Source: Bacillus pumilus (GTDB lineage: Bacteria > Bacillota > Bacilli > Bacillales > Bacillaceae). Taken from it: DNA of 64,000 nucleotides. Both the position numbers and the translations under genes were made by a program. Every line of letters begins with the position of its first letter. Positions within the stretch are counted from its first letter, which is position 1. The notes below the pieces were generated by a model. It saw only the letters and a list, made by a program, of their open reading frames with translations. It did not search any database and had not been told where the DNA came from. Shown here piece by piece: positions 30,703-40,194 of the stretch. The stretch lies in NCBI RefSeq assembly GCF_009937765.1, contig NZ_CP047089.1, positions 2,168,272 through 2,232,271 of the forward strand, in the 5' to 3' direction.

Positions 30703-31649
30703 GTCAAGTTGACCTGCAACCGACATTATACGGAAAAGACTTTTTATCATTAAAAGATTTCTCAATCAATGACATTGCTTATTTAATTGAAAAAGCAGAA
30801 GAAATGAAACAAAACCCATACCAAGATTTATTCAAAGGGAAAACGTTAGCGATGATTTTTGAAAAATCGTCAACGAGAACCCGTGTATCATTTGAAGCGG
30901 GAATGACGCAGCTGGGGGGACATGCGCTTTTCCTCAGCTCAAATGATTTGCAAATCGGCAGAGGAGAAACAATCAGTGATACAGCGCAGGTGCTATCTGG
31001 CTATGTAGACGGCATTATGATTCGAACCTTTGAACATGAGAAGGTCGAGGAATTGGCACAATATGCGTCCATTCCTGTCATCAATGGACTGACTGACTAC
31101 TCCCACCCATGCCAGGCACTTGCAGATTTATTGACGATAAAAGAAGCAAAAGGAACATTAAAAGGAATCAAAGTCGCTTACATCGGTGACGGAAATAATG
31201 TAGCTCACTCCTTGATGGTTGGCTGTGCACAGTTAGGCTGTGATATTGCAGTTGCATCACCAAAAGGCTATGAACCACTTCAAGAAGTAACAGACACAGC
31301 ACATGAGTTTGCAAAACAATCAGGCGCAGAAGTTATCGTTACAACAGACCCTGTTGCTGCTGTTCAAAATGCAGATGTCATTTATTCCGATGTATTTACA
31401 AGTATGGGGCAGGAAGCAGAAACAGAGAAACGCCTTGCTGAATTTAAAGAATATCAAGTCAATGATGAACTAATGCATCATGCAGCAAAAGATTATATTT
31501 TCCTTCATTGTCTCCCAGCACACCGCGGAGAAGAAGTGACAGCAGACATTATTGACGGACCGCACTCAAAAGTATTTCAACAGGCAGAAAACCGCCTGCA
31601 TGTACAAAAAGCATTAATCAAAGAGCTCATGTATCAACCATCTAAATAA
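30699..31649 (+). CDS. argF: ornithine carbamoyltransferase
   Basis: A 316-residue transcarbamylase with the carbamoyl-phosphate site EKSSTRTRVSFE, DYSHPCQALADLLT and the ornithine-site motif FLHCLPAHRGEEV. It joins carbamoyl phosphate and ornithine to citrulline. Last gene of the operon, translationally coupled to carB and followed by a strong terminator. Confidence 0.97.
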   Translation: MSQVDLQPTLYGKDFLSLKDFSINDIAYLIEKAEEMKQNPYQDLFKGKTLAMIFEKSSTRTRVSFEAGMTQLGGHALFLSSNDLQIGRGETISDTAQVLSGYVDGIMIRTFEHEKVEELAQYASIPVINGLTDYSHPCQALADLLTIKEAKGTLKGIKVAYIGDGNNVAHSLMVGCAQLGCDIAVASPKGYEPLQEVTDTAHEFAKQSGAEVIVTTDPVAAVQNADVIYSDVFTSMGQEAETEKRLAEFKEYQVNDELMHHAAKDYIFLHCLPAHRGEEVTADIIDGPHSKVFQQAENRLHVQKALIKELMYQPSK

Positions 31650-31653
31650 ATAT

Positions 31654-31690
31654 AAAAAGTCCCTGACTCATATGAGCAGGGACTTTTTGC
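31654..31690 (+). terminator. terminator of the arginine operon
   Basis: AAAAAGTCCCTG (31654-31665) pairs with 31677-31688, and the loop contains a further CTCATATGAG palindrome; a T run follows. Confidence 0.92.
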
Positions 31691-31751
31691 ATAAAGGATT
31701 GGAGAGGTAAGTCACGGGACATAATAAGATCAATGAGAAAGGAGGATGAAA

Positions 31752-31931
31752 ATGGGTCAGCAGCATCAGTTTAAATCAGGGAATAAAGCACCAAATAATG
31801 GTGTGTACGTCGAGATCGGTGAAACCGGCAGTATGGTGAAAGATCCTTTAAAGATTAAGCTTCAAGCAGGCGATGTCTTTCCGGATAACTCGAACCATAA
31901 CCGTGTTTGGACCTATCAGAGAAAGCCATAA
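31752..31931 (+). CDS. yjzC: small conserved protein YjzC
   Basis: A 59-residue protein (MGQQHQFKSGNKAPNNGVYV, then EIGETGSMV, GDVFPDN and the end NRVWTYQRKP) matching the short YjzC family and its place after argF. AAAGGAGG lies six bases before ATG 31752; the ATG at 31746 abuts the site and is not used. Function unknown. Confidence 0.88.
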   Translation: MGQQHQFKSGNKAPNNGVYVEIGETGSMVKDPLKIKLQAGDVFPDNSNHNRVWTYQRKP

Positions 31932-31965
31932 GCAATTGACTAAGAGTCGGTTGGAATAAGTCTTT

Positions 31966-31992
31966 AGAGGCATGTGTCATGCCTCTTTTTTC
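31966..31992 (+). terminator. terminator after yjzC
   Basis: AGAGGCATG and its complement (31978-31986) flank a three-base loop and are followed by six T. Confidence 0.85.
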
Positions 31993-32101
31993 TTTATAAT
32001 AAAAAACAATTAAGTTCAAATTTTCAAATAAATAGTATGAATAAAAGAGTGTTTAAGGTAAAATATGTAAATAAGATTAAATTGTTGAAAGGATTTGTGT
32101 G

Positions 32102-33367
32102 ATGGAAAAGACGAATCTCAGTGATAGTGTTTGGAATAAACGCTTCACCTCATTATTCATATCAAGACTCATCAAAAACACAGGAGAAAGTTTTGCTTTT
32201 ACATCCGTCCTTTGGCTATTGATTTTGAGAGGGGATGGAGCGCTCGGTACAGGACTTCTCCTAGCAGTAACCGTACTTCCTTCATCTTTGCTAGCCCCTA
32301 TACTAGGACCTCTTATGAAAAAGCACCATTTGTCTAAATGGATGTTCGCTTCAGATGTCGTTCGAGCAACCATTGTACTCATTATTCCGATACTGCATTT
32401 TTCGCATCTATTGCCATTATGGTTATTGATCTCATTAATGGTTATTCAATCGGCAACAGGTGCAGCGTATAACCCAGCCTCGGTGGCGATTTTACCGCAG
32501 ATTGTACCGAAGCATCTCATTCAAAAAGCAAATGCCATTCTGCAATCTTCTTTTGAAATTGTCGCACTTGCAGCAGTCATGGTGGCTGGTCTCTTGGTCA
32601 AATTAATCGGACCTGCAGATACTCTGCTCATCACCACTGCCTTATTTATCATATCTGGCCTGTTTATTATCGGTGTGAAATTAAAGAAAACCGATGAGGG
32701 CAAAGCAGCAGGCATTAAACAAGCAAAGAATACATATTTGTATAACTTAAAAAGAGGGTTTCTCGTCGTCAAAAATCATCACATTTTATTTGCGTTGACG
32801 TTGTATTGTATTTTAATGAATGTCGCCGCAGCTCCGTGGCAGGCACTTTCTGCTGTATACGTAGCAGAAGCACTGCAAAGCGATTCCATGGTGTATTCCA
32901 TTTTAAGAGGTGTTGCTGCAGTCGGCGCGTTTATGATGGGCTTTGCTCTAGCGAAAGTGAAAATTAAGAGATTTGGTTTGTTCTTTATTGTCGCTGGTAT
33001 GATTGAAGGGGCTGCATTCTTTATTACAGGGATGAGTACATGGCTGCCGGTTGTTCTACTTGCTTCCTTTATATTCGGTGCCGCCGTTAGTGCGATCAAT
33101 GTACCGGAAATGGTCATTATTCAAACGTCTGTTGACCAAGATGATCAGCCGCAAGTATACGCGGTGATCAATGCTTCATCAAATGTTTTCCTCCCACTTG
33201 CAGCTGTCGCATCAGGCGTCCTGGCAGAAAGATTTGGAGCGGGACCTGTCATTGCTGGCGGTGGGGTCCTTGAAATCTTATCAGGTATCGCAATCTTCCT
33301 GTTTACAGGGCTTGCGAAAAGCCATTTGACAGCAGACAAACAGAAGTCCGAAACCGTCGAAGTGTAA
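32102..33367 (+). CDS. MFS transporter (MFS_3-like efflux protein)
   Basis: A 421-residue membrane protein with about twelve predicted helices in two halves (SLFISRLIKNTGESFAFTSV at the start; SGIAIFLFTGLAK at the end), resembling the macrolide-efflux/EntS-like MFS_3 group. The loop after helix 2 is PLMKKHHLSKWM, a degenerate MFS motif A. AAAGGA is eight bases before ATG 32102; a GTG three bases earlier is a weaker alternative. The substrate is unknown. This gene interrupts the yjzC-yjzD order of B. subtilis and has its own terminator, so it is a single-gene insertion or a gene lost in B. subtilis. Confidence 0.85.
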   Translation: MEKTNLSDSVWNKRFTSLFISRLIKNTGESFAFTSVLWLLILRGDGALGTGLLLAVTVLPSSLLAPILGPLMKKHHLSKWMFASDVVRATIVLIIPILHFSHLLPLWLLISLMVIQSATGAAYNPASVAILPQIVPKHLIQKANAILQSSFEIVALAAVMVAGLLVKLIGPADTLLITTALFIISGLFIIGVKLKKTDEGKAAGIKQAKNTYLYNLKRGFLVVKNHHILFALTLYCILMNVAAAPWQALSAVYVAEALQSDSMVYSILRGVAAVGAFMMGFALAKVKIKRFGLFFIVAGMIEGAAFFITGMSTWLPVVLLASFIFGAAVSAINVPEMVIIQTSVDQDDQPQVYAVINASSNVFLPLAAVASGVLAERFGAGPVIAGGGVLEILSGIAIFLFTGLAKSHLTADKQKSETVEV

Positions 33368-33376
33368 GCAATAAAA

Positions 33377-33404
33377 AAAACCCCCTGTGGCTACAGGGGG
33401 TTTT
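33377..33404 (+). terminator. terminator after the MFS gene
   Basis: AAAACCCCCTGT (33377-33388) pairs with 33393-33404 around GGCT. The A tract before it allows action on both strands. Confidence 0.88.
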
Positions 33405-33431
33405 AGCGTACCGCATTTCAAGGAAAAAGAA

Positions 33432-33464
33432 AAAGAGCTAAAATCAAGATCATTTTAGCTCTTT
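33432..33464 (-). terminator. terminator after yjzD
   Basis: A 13-bp perfect stem (33432-33444 with 33452-33464) reads into a T-rich stretch on the minus strand, just past the yjzD stop. Confidence 0.85.
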
Positions 33465-33482
33465 CTCACATTCTCTTACGTA

Positions 33483-33677
33483 TTAAGAGTGTTTTGTTGA
33501 ACTTTCCGTTTCTTTCATTGGACTTACTTCAGCAAAGATGAATAAAATAACCGTAAACACCACTGCAAGAATAGAAGTCAAAGTAAAGTCATAAGCAGCG
33601 CCATTCATCGAAGCAACGATGTAACCAGCCATATGTGTCAGCAGAAAAGTCCAAATGAGGGTGATAATATAATGCAT
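33483..33677 (-). CDS. yjzD: two-helix membrane protein YjzD (DUF2929-like)
   Basis: A 64-residue protein with two membrane helices (IITLIWTFLLTHMAGYIVASM and TSILAVVFTVILFIFAEV) and a polar tail. Size and position match B. subtilis yjzD; the DUF2929 label is from memory. Function unknown. Confidence 0.8.
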   Translation of the reverse strand: MHYIITLIWTFLLTHMAGYIVASMNGAAYDFTLTSILAVVFTVILFIFAEVSPMKETESSTKHS

Positions 33678-33888
33678 AATCCCACCGTCCTTTATGTAAC
33701 AATCTATTGATTATCATACCATAGATACGAGTGAGGGGAAAAGACTGTTTTAGCCTTTATGTGACCATTTTTAGACCTTCTGCTATAAAAATAAAAAGAA
33801 TTCTTCTGTCATTAGGGGATTTCCTTATTCCTACAAGAGTTGTTGTTCATATCATAGAAAGCAGAATCACTGAAAGGAGGCTGGCCAT

Positions 33889-34629
33889 ATGGGTGTAAGC
33901 GAACGGTTTTTCCAGCTTGGTTCCCAGTGGAACGTCATTCACCTTCCTCAAAAACCAAATGGCTTTGGCATTCTTATCCTCGGTGACCGAAATCACTTTG
34001 TGCAGGAAAATACATCATTCTGGCTTCAGCACTATGGAAGAAACCAGCTTTTAACTGCCTTAAAGGATGAAGGATATACATTGTTTAATAGTCATCTTCA
34101 TGGGAATCACTGGGGATGCGAAGATGCTGTTTTTAGTGCAAAGCAGCTCGTTCATCACACATTAAAACAAGAAATATTAAACCGGGAAATTCATGTGCTA
34201 GCAGAGGGGATGGGGGCACTCGTTGCTATGAGCCTTGCGGAAGAGATGCCAGAAGTGCTAAGATCCATTGCACTCGTGAATCCATGCTTGCATCTCCATG
34301 CACAACGAGAAAGAGAAAAGGAACACAAATTCTTTTATAAACAGCTGATCAAAGAATTGGCGAAGAGCTACGGTTGTTCTGAAAAGGAAGCGGAAACGTA
34401 TCCGCTCCCAGCTTGCCCTGATCATTCTGCTCATGTACCAATTCACATATGGCAAAGACTAAACGGTGCACCTTATGCATATGAACTGCATGCAAAGCCT
34501 TTTATTGATCAGCACATGAAGAATCCAGAGCATTGTCAGATCGATCTCACCTTGCATATGTTTGATCATCCGAGAAGAATCTTTCAATCCATTCACAAGT
34601 TTTATAAATCGCATGAAAGAGAATTGTGA
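33889..34629 (+). CDS. yjaU: alpha/beta-hydrolase-like protein YjaU, probably without the catalytic serine
   Basis: A 246-residue protein with an alpha/beta-hydrolase pattern: strand [13 protein letters not shown], later [12 protein letters not shown], then the elbow region [13 protein letters not shown]. Where an active hydrolase has G-x-S-x-G, this protein reads A-E-G-M-G, so the nucleophile position is glycine. AAGGAGG precedes ATG 33889. It lies before yjaV and med as in B. subtilis. It may be a non-catalytic member; the function is unknown. Confidence 0.78.
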   Translation: MGVSERFFQLGSQWNVIHLPQKPNGFGILILGDRNHFVQENTSFWLQHYGRNQLLTALKDEGYTLFNSHLHGNHWGCEDAVFSAKQLVHHTLKQEILNREIHVLAEGMGALVAMSLAEEMPEVLRSIALVNPCLHLHAQREREKEHKFFYKQLIKELAKSYGCSEKEAETYPLPACPDHSAHVPIHIWQRLNGAPYAYELHAKPFIDQHMKNPEHCQIDLTLHMFDHPRRIFQSIHKFYKSHEREL

Positions 34630-34645
34630 TGAATAGGATAATAAC

Positions 34646-34674
34646 AGCCCTTCATGGAAAGGGCTCTTCTTTTT
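34646..34674 (+). terminator. terminator after yjaU
   Basis: AGCCCTT (34646-34652) pairs with AAGGGCT (34659-34665), followed by a T-rich tract broken by one C. Confidence 0.7.
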
Positions 34675-34704
34675 ATTCGATAAGCTAAAAAAGGGGACAT
34701 GAAC

Positions 34705-35280
34705 ATGGAAACAGGACTGATCATAGGGGCAGATGAATTTTTTGGCCTAGCACTGTGTGAATATATGATGAAAGAGGGCATGCAAGTGGATATCACATGT
34801 CCTCATCACCAAACAAAAGAGCAAAAGATGTTATTAGAAGAACGAATGATGTGGCTTGGCAGAAATGATCTTTTCCGTGTTATTGACCTGCAGGATGGGA
34901 AAGACACGTACGATCTGATCTTTATTCAATCAGAAGAACCAGAAAAAAGACAAGAAGGCTTGAAAGCGACGCATGGCATATACCGTGTTCTTTATGAAAA
35001 AACTGAAGATAAATCATCCAATCAGAATGTGCCGGTAGTTATTCTACCTCGCATGTTTGGACCATGGACACTTGATGAAGAAAGAAGGAAGCGTGAAGAA
35101 GCATTTTTTGTAGAAGATGTCGCAAGGGATTTGTTCAATTGGGCATCAGGCGCTGAACAAAGACAGGAAATAACACATGAATTGAAGGTGGAGAGACAAA
35201 CAGATGACAAACAAGCAGAAGAAATGATAGCAGAATGGAAAAGACAAAACTCAACATTTTTCGACAAAAAGCAAGAATGA
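34705..35280 (+). CDS. yjaV: Rossmann-like protein YjaV
   Basis: A 191-residue protein with a degenerate nucleotide-sugar-epimerase-like look: LIIGADEFFGLALCEYMM resembles a dinucleotide-binding start (GxDxFxG), and VVILPRMFGPW resembles the R-x-x-GP segment of extended SDRs, but the catalytic YxxxK is not seen. AAGGGG is eight bases before ATG 34705; the ATG at 34699 is too close to it. Neighbours match B. subtilis yjaV. Function unknown. Confidence 0.75.
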   Translation: METGLIIGADEFFGLALCEYMMKEGMQVDITCPHHQTKEQKMLLEERMMWLGRNDLFRVIDLQDGKDTYDLIFIQSEEPEKRQEGLKATHGIYRVLYEKTEDKSSNQNVPVVILPRMFGPWTLDEERRKREEAFFVEDVARDLFNWASGAEQRQEITHELKVERQTDDKQAEEMIAEWKRQNSTFFDKKQE

Positions 35281-35370
35281 TCTTCCATCTTATCTTTTTT
35301 CAGTATAAAATAAACCTATATTTAACATACAGGTTCATGCCTGCATGTGGCAAAGGGAGTTGAACATGGC

Positions 35371-36333
35371 ATGAAGTATCAGCGGCTTGTCATGATCTTT
35401 TCGTTCCTTCTCCTATTATCTGCCTGCTCACAGGCACCTTTAAAAGGACAGATTGAGAAGGTGGGTTTACTCGTCCCCGATACAATTAATGATCAAGTTT
35501 GGGGAACGAAAGGTTATAAAGGCTTATTAAATATTCAATCGACATTTGGTGTAGATGTTTATTATAAGGAAGGAATGGTCGACAAAGAGAAAATCGTTGA
35601 TGCCATTGAAGAATTTCACAAAAAAGGAGTCAATTTGATTATTGGCCATGGCAGTGAATACAGCGAAATTTTCAACTTAATTAGTGAAGATTATCCGAAA
35701 ACACAATTTATCACGGTAAATGGAAACAAGCCTCAGGCGGATAATGTTGCGAATGTGACATTTAAAGGTGAAGCGATGGGCTTTTTTGGAGGCATGACAG
35801 CAGCACATATGTCAAAAACAAAAAAGATTGGTATTCTTGCTACATATGATTGGCAAAGCGAAGTAGACGGCTTTATCAAAGGTGCAAAATATCAAGATGA
35901 ACATGTACAAGTGCTTGCCGAGTTTGTCGAAAACTGGGATGATGCGGACAAAGCCGTGGAGCTCTATCAAAAATTGAAAAAACAGGGCGTAGATGTTGTA
36001 TATCCAGCAGGTGATGGTTATAATATCCCTGTCATTGAACAAATCAAAGCCGATAATTTATCAGCGATCGGATATGTCACCGATCAATCCAACCTCGGTA
36101 GCCATACCGTCTTAACAAGCACCGTTCAGCATGTGGATAAAGCGTACAGTATTATTGCGAAGAAATTTAATGAAGGCAAGCTAAATGAACAAGGTGAGTA
36201 CTCCTTTGACTTTAAAGAAGGAGTGATCGAAATGGGGAAATTTAGTTCCACCATTGACCGTGCTTTTTTGAAAGACATTGAAAGTGATATTGCGACTTAC
36301 AAAAAAACTGGCAAACTGCCAAATGAAAAGTGA
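35371..36333 (+). CDS. med: Med, BMP-family lipoprotein and positive regulator of comK
   Basis: A 320-residue lipoprotein. The signal ends in LLLLSAC and the mature part is a BMP-type binding fold (VGLLVPDTINDQVWGTKGYK, IIGHGSEYSEIFNL, YPAGDGYNIPVIEQ). The start at 35371 fits the AAGGGAG site and the usual Med N-terminus; a GTG 24 bases earlier is in frame but too early. In B. subtilis Med stimulates comK expression and is cotranscribed with comZ, which follows ten bases later here. It is the second BMP lipoprotein in the window. Confidence 0.93.
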   Translation: MKYQRLVMIFSFLLLLSACSQAPLKGQIEKVGLLVPDTINDQVWGTKGYKGLLNIQSTFGVDVYYKEGMVDKEKIVDAIEEFHKKGVNLIIGHGSEYSEIFNLISEDYPKTQFITVNGNKPQADNVANVTFKGEAMGFFGGMTAAHMSKTKKIGILATYDWQSEVDGFIKGAKYQDEHVQVLAEFVENWDDADKAVELYQKLKKQGVDVVYPAGDGYNIPVIEQIKADNLSAIGYVTDQSNLGSHTVLTSTVQHVDKAYSIIAKKFNEGKLNEQGEYSFDFKEGVIEMGKFSSTIDRAFLKDIESDIATYKKTGKLPNEK

Positions 36334-36343
36334 GGATACGATG

Positions 36344-36541
36344 ATGCAGCACGAAAAATCGATGGAATTTTTACAAATTGCCATGAAGTATTTTCCGCAA
36401 GCAAAAGAAGAATTAGATAAAGCAGGTATTCAGCTTGAGCCTGAAGCTCTTCAGCCGCTTTTATCATTGTTTACATCTGTTATGCAAGAGGCATATGAGC
36501 TTGGAAAAGCAGATGCAGAATCAGAAAAAGCCACAGAATAG
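36344..36541 (+). CDS. comZ: ComZ, negative regulator of comG
   Basis: A 65-residue helical acidic protein beginning QHEKSMEFLQIAMKYFPQAK and ending EAYELGKADAESEKATE, matching ComZ. It represses the comG operon in B. subtilis and balances Med. Of two adjacent ATGs, 36344 is seven bases from GAGGA and is preferred. The stop codon lies inside the following terminator. Confidence 0.92.
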   Translation: MQHEKSMEFLQIAMKYFPQAKEELDKAGIQLEPEALQPLLSLFTSVMQEAYELGKADAESEKATE

Positions 36542-36553
36542 TGGCTTTTTTTT
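36526..36553. terminator. terminator between comZ and yjzB
   Basis: AAAAGCCAC (36526-36534) pairs with GTGGCTTTT (36541-36549). The comZ stop is partly in the stem, and T/A tracts allow use on both strands. Confidence 0.85.
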
Positions 36554-36785
36554 ATGATAATTTTTTCTTGAAGGCACTAATCATAGGGCCAACATCTTTA
36601 AACACAGGCTTCAGCTCATCAATGGAGTTCATAATGTTCCCAATTTGATTCATGACATGCATGTAGTCAATGGAGTCTTCACTTGAAGTTGTCTCCACGC
36701 GTTCCTCCTTTGTTTCTGTCTTGCTTTTCTCCTTTTCAAGCGGCTGACCAAACATCATCGCCGAAAAAATATCTTTTTGCGCCAT
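36552..36785 (-). CDS. yjzB: small protein YjzB
   Basis: A 77-residue protein with a charged middle (EKEKSKTETKEERVETTSSE) and a C-terminal helix MNQIGNIMNSIDELKPVFK. The size and the place between comZ and fabHA match B. subtilis yjzB. AAAGGAG precedes the ATG. Function unknown. Confidence 0.78.
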   Translation of the reverse strand: MAQKDIFSAMMFGQPLEKEKSKTETKEERVETTSSEDSIDYMHVMNQIGNIMNSIDELKPVFKDVGPMISAFKKKLS

Positions 36786-36859
36786 ATCAAATGCTCCTTT
36801 CTACTACTGGTATATCAATAATCTATGAAAAAAGTGAGTGGAAAGGTTAGACGTTTGTA

Positions 36860-36905
36860 TTGCCAAGGAGAAAAAAATAAGGTAAAATTAGTACCAGATA
36901 CTAAT
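36860..36905 (+). promoter_or_regulatory. fabHA-fabF promoter with FapR operator
   Basis: TTGCCA (36860-36865) and TAAAAT (36883-36888) are 17 bases apart. The FapR palindrome ATTAGTACCAGATACTAAT covers 36887-36905, overlapping the -10 and start site. FapR represses fatty acid synthesis genes until malonyl-CoA releases it. Confidence 0.9.
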
Positions 36906-36954
36906 ATAAGATCACAATATCACATGCTCGTATGAGTAAAAGGAGTCTTATTCA

Positions 36955-37893
36955 ATGAATGCTGGAATTATTGGCCTTGGCCGCTATATACCTGAAAAAG
37001 TGTTAACAAATCTTGATTTAGAAAAAATGGTTGAAACTTCTGACGAATGGATTCGTACTAGAACAGGTATAGAAGAAAGAAGAATTGCTTCTGATGATGT
37101 CAATACATCACATATGGCGCTTGCTGCTGCAAAAAAAGCATTAGCTGACGCAGATGTAGCTGCAGAAGATATCGATATGATTCTTGTGGCGACAGTCACG
37201 CCAGATCAAGCATTTCCGACAGTCGCTTGTATGATTCAAGAGCAGCTCGGTGCACATAAAGCATGTGCAATGGATATTAGCGCTGCGTGTGCTGGCTTTA
37301 TGTATGGGCTTGTTACTGGAAAACAATTTATCGAATCAGGTACGTTCAAGCACGTGCTCGTCGTTGGCGTTGAAAAACTTTCTCGCATAACCGACTGGGA
37401 TGACCGCAATACTGCTGTTCTGTTTGGAGATGGAGCAGGGGCTGCTGTGTTAGGAGAGGTCAGCGAAGGGAAAGGAATTCTCTCATTTGAGCTTGGAGCC
37501 GATGGAAGAGGCGGTAAGCACTTGTACTTAGATGAAAAAGATCATACAATCATGAATGGACGAGAAGTATTTAAATTTGCTGTAAGACAAATGGGCGAGT
37601 CAAGCGTAAACGTTATCGAAAAAGCTGGACTATCAAAAGAAGACGTTGACTTCTTGATCCCGCATCAAGCAAACATTCGCATTATGGAAGCAGCCCGCGA
37701 ACGCCTAGAGCTGCCAGTTGAAAAAATGTCGAAAACAGTCCATAAATATGGAAACACATCAGCAGCATCCATTCCAATTTCACTATGTGAAGAAATTGAA
37801 GCCGGAAAAATTCATGACGGCGATGTGATTGTAATGGTAGGCTTTGGTGGCGGATTAACGTGGGGCGCAATCGCTATGCGATGGGGCCGATAA
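36955..37893 (+). CDS. fabHA: beta-ketoacyl-ACP synthase III (FabHA)
   Basis: A 312-residue KAS III with the catalytic cysteine in [12 protein letters not shown], histidine in [14 protein letters not shown] and asparagine in [10 protein letters not shown]. It starts fatty acid chains by condensing acyl-CoA primers with malonyl-ACP. It lies with fabF behind the FapR operator. Called FabHA rather than the yhfB-type paralogue because of this position. Confidence 0.96.
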   Translation: MNAGIIGLGRYIPEKVLTNLDLEKMVETSDEWIRTRTGIEERRIASDDVNTSHMALAAAKKALADADVAAEDIDMILVATVTPDQAFPTVACMIQEQLGAHKACAMDISAACAGFMYGLVTGKQFIESGTFKHVLVVGVEKLSRITDWDDRNTAVLFGDGAGAAVLGEVSEGKGILSFELGADGRGGKHLYLDEKDHTIMNGREVFKFAVRQMGESSVNVIEKAGLSKEDVDFLIPHQANIRIMEAARERLELPVEKMSKTVHKYGNTSAASIPISLCEEIEAGKIHDGDVIVMVGFGGGLTWGAIAMRWGR

Positions 37894-37914
37894 AAGAGTG
37901 AGGTGCACAAATTA

Positions 37915-39156
37915 ATGGATAAAAAACGAGTAGTTGTTACAGGATTGGGTGCTTTGACACCTCTTGGCAACGATGTAGAATCAACATGGAAAAATGCTTT
38001 AGCAGGTGTATCAGGAGTTGGACCAATCACACGTGTCGACTCAAGTGAATATACAGCAAAAGTGGCTGCAGAATTAAAAGATTTTAACATTGAAGATTAC
38101 ATGGAGAAAAAAGAAGCACGAAAAATGGCACGCTTCACGCAATATGCAGTTGTTGCTGCTCAAAAGGCGCTAGAAGACTCACGTCTTGAAATCACAGATG
38201 AAATCGCACCACGTGTTGGTGTATGGGTTGGATCTGGTATTGGCGGACTTGAAACATTTGAAGAGCAGTTTGAAGTGTATTCAAATAAAGGAGCAAGACG
38301 CGTAAGCCCGTTCTTCGTTCCAATGATGATTCCAGATATGGCAACAGGTCAAATTTCAATTGCACTTGGCGCAAAAGGGGTTAACTCTTGTACTGTAACA
38401 GCATGTGCAACAGGTACAAACTCAATTGGTGATGCATTTAAAGTCATTCAGCGCGGAGATGCAGATGCGATGATCACAGGCGGAACAGAAGCGCCGTTAA
38501 CAAAAATGTCGTTTGCTGGCTTCTGTGCGAACAAAGCTCTTTCGACAAATCCTGATCCAGAGACAGCAAGCCGTCCATTTGACAAAAACCGTGACGGATT
38601 TGTTATGGGTGAGGGTGCAGGAATTGTCGTCCTTGAAGAACTTGAGCATGCATTAAAACGTGGCGCGACGATTTATGCAGAAATCGTTGGATATGGATCA
38701 ACTGGTGATGCGTATCATATTACAGCACCGGCTCCAAACGGAGAAGGCGGCGTCCGCGCAATGAAAGAAGCAATTCGAGATGCTGGTTTGTCTGTGGAAG
38801 AAATTGATTATATCAATGCCCACGGAACAAGCACACCGTACAACGATAAATTTGAAACAATGGCGATTAAAGAAGTGTTCGGAGAGCATGCAAATCAGCT
38901 TGCGATCAGTTCGACAAAATCGATGACAGGTCACTTACTTGGCGCAGCAGGCGGAGTAGAAGCTATTTTCTCTGTACTTGCGATTAAAGACAGCGTCATT
39001 CCTCCAACCATTAACCTTGAAACACCGGATGAAGAATGTGATCTTGATTATGTGGCAAATGAAGCACGTTCAAAAGAAGTACAAGTGGCTCTAAGTAACT
39101 CACTTGGCTTTGGCGGACATAATGCGACAATTATCTTTAAAAAATACGAAGCATAA
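37915..39156 (+). CDS. fabF: beta-ketoacyl-ACP synthase II
   Basis: A 413-residue KAS II beginning [17 protein letters not shown], with the active-site cysteine in [13 protein letters not shown] and the two histidines in [12 protein letters not shown] and [13 protein letters not shown]. It elongates acyl chains from malonyl-ACP. The start at 37915 follows GAGGT; an upstream GTG would add four residues. It forms an operon with fabHA and ends at a terminator. Confidence 0.97.
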   Translation: MDKKRVVVTGLGALTPLGNDVESTWKNALAGVSGVGPITRVDSSEYTAKVAAELKDFNIEDYMEKKEARKMARFTQYAVVAAQKALEDSRLEITDEIAPRVGVWVGSGIGGLETFEEQFEVYSNKGARRVSPFFVPMMIPDMATGQISIALGAKGVNSCTVTACATGTNSIGDAFKVIQRGDADAMITGGTEAPLTKMSFAGFCANKALSTNPDPETASRPFDKNRDGFVMGEGAGIVVLEELEHALKRGATIYAEIVGYGSTGDAYHITAPAPNGEGGVRAMKEAIRDAGLSVEEIDYINAHGTSTPYNDKFETMAIKEVFGEHANQLAISSTKSMTGHLLGAAGGVEAIFSVLAIKDSVIPPTINLETPDEECDLDYVANEARSKEVQVALSNSLGFGGHNATIIFKKYEA

Positions 39157-39170
39157 TATTTCCTAAGAAG

Positions 39171-39202
39171 GCGGCGATCTATAATCAGATTGCCGCTTTT
39201 TT
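39171..39202 (+). terminator. terminator of fabHA-fabF
   Basis: GCGGCGATCT (39171-39180) pairs with AGATTGCCGC (39187-39196, one G-T pair), followed by six T. Confidence 0.9.
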
Positions 39203-39233
39203 GCATATGATGAAAATGGAGGTGTTTAGCAGT

Positions 39234-40028
39234 ATGGGTCTAGTCAATACACAATATCTCATTCATCAATCTTCATCATTTCAGGAGCTTGCGTCGCGCT
39301 TTGTTCCTTATTTTAAAGGGGCGGAGGAAAAAGAATGGTCCTCTATTCTCTCCCACCTGCAGCATCACGGCATGATTCGGTCTTTTAAATCATGCAAAGA
39401 CATGATCGACCAGCTCAAAGAAAAAGGGTACTTCCAGCTCGTTATGAAAGAATACAGGGCGCTGCAAAAGCAGTGGAAAGGCCCTGACATTCCAGTCTTT
39501 ATTTTGCCAGTCAATGAGAGCAGCAGAGAAATTAGAGAGCAATTTTATTATCAATCCGGCATGGCATTTGACGACAAGGTCTTTCTGTTTTTGTCGCCAA
39601 ATACCCCGAAGGAACGCATCGGTACATTGCTGACTCATGAATATCACCATGTATGCAGGTTACATTTTCTCACGAAAGAAGAAAAAGATTTTACATTCCT
39701 TGATACAATCATGATGGAGGGACTCGCTGAATATGCTGTGTATCATAGATACGGAGAAAGCTATACAGCCAAATGGACCACTCTCTATGACGAATCGCAG
39801 CTTCAGCGTATGTATCAGAAATGGGTATCCAGTCATCTTGATCAAAAAGTGCAGGACGACGAAAGACTGATACAGAACCTCCTTTATGGAAAAGGGAACT
39901 ACCCCAAAATGCTTGGTTACGCCACTGGGTATTATATTGTGAAAAAGTATTTCAATGAGCACAGATTCAGCGAGGAGTCTATGATTGCAGAGCCGTCCGA
40001 AACTTTTTTAAAGGCGATAGACTCATAA
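39234..40028 (+). CDS. yjaZ: YjaZ, putative zinc metalloprotease (DUF2268)
   Basis: A 264-residue protein with the zinc-protease motif HEYHH (His135, Glu136, His139) and a downstream third-ligand candidate in MMEGLAEY, the DUF2268 pattern. There is no signal peptide, so it is predicted to be cytoplasmic. GGAGGT is ten bases before ATG 39234. Located between fabF and appD as in B. subtilis. The substrate is unknown. Confidence 0.85.
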   Translation: MGLVNTQYLIHQSSSFQELASRFVPYFKGAEEKEWSSILSHLQHHGMIRSFKSCKDMIDQLKEKGYFQLVMKEYRALQKQWKGPDIPVFILPVNESSREIREQFYYQSGMAFDDKVFLFLSPNTPKERIGTLLTHEYHHVCRLHFLTKEEKDFTFLDTIMMEGLAEYAVYHRYGESYTAKWTTLYDESQLQRMYQKWVSSHLDQKVQDDERLIQNLLYGKGNYPKMLGYATGYYIVKKYFNEHRFSEESMIAEPSETFLKAIDS

Positions 40029-40079
40029 AGTGAATGATTCACATAAAAAGAGACATATTACAAATTTACTAAATTCTTC

Positions 40080-40108
40080 TTGATTTCGTCATAACAATGT
40101 AATAATAT
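40080..40108 (+). promoter_or_regulatory. candidate promoter of the app operon
   Basis: TTGATT (40080-40085) and TAATAT (40103-40108) are separated by 17 bases, about 85 bases before appD. Confidence 0.5.
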
Positions 40109-40194
40109 ACAAATATAAATTTTGATAATTCTTTTTATTCAAAAAAGGCGCAATTTTTAGATCGATCTTGATTGATGGTGAAAGGGGCGAATAC

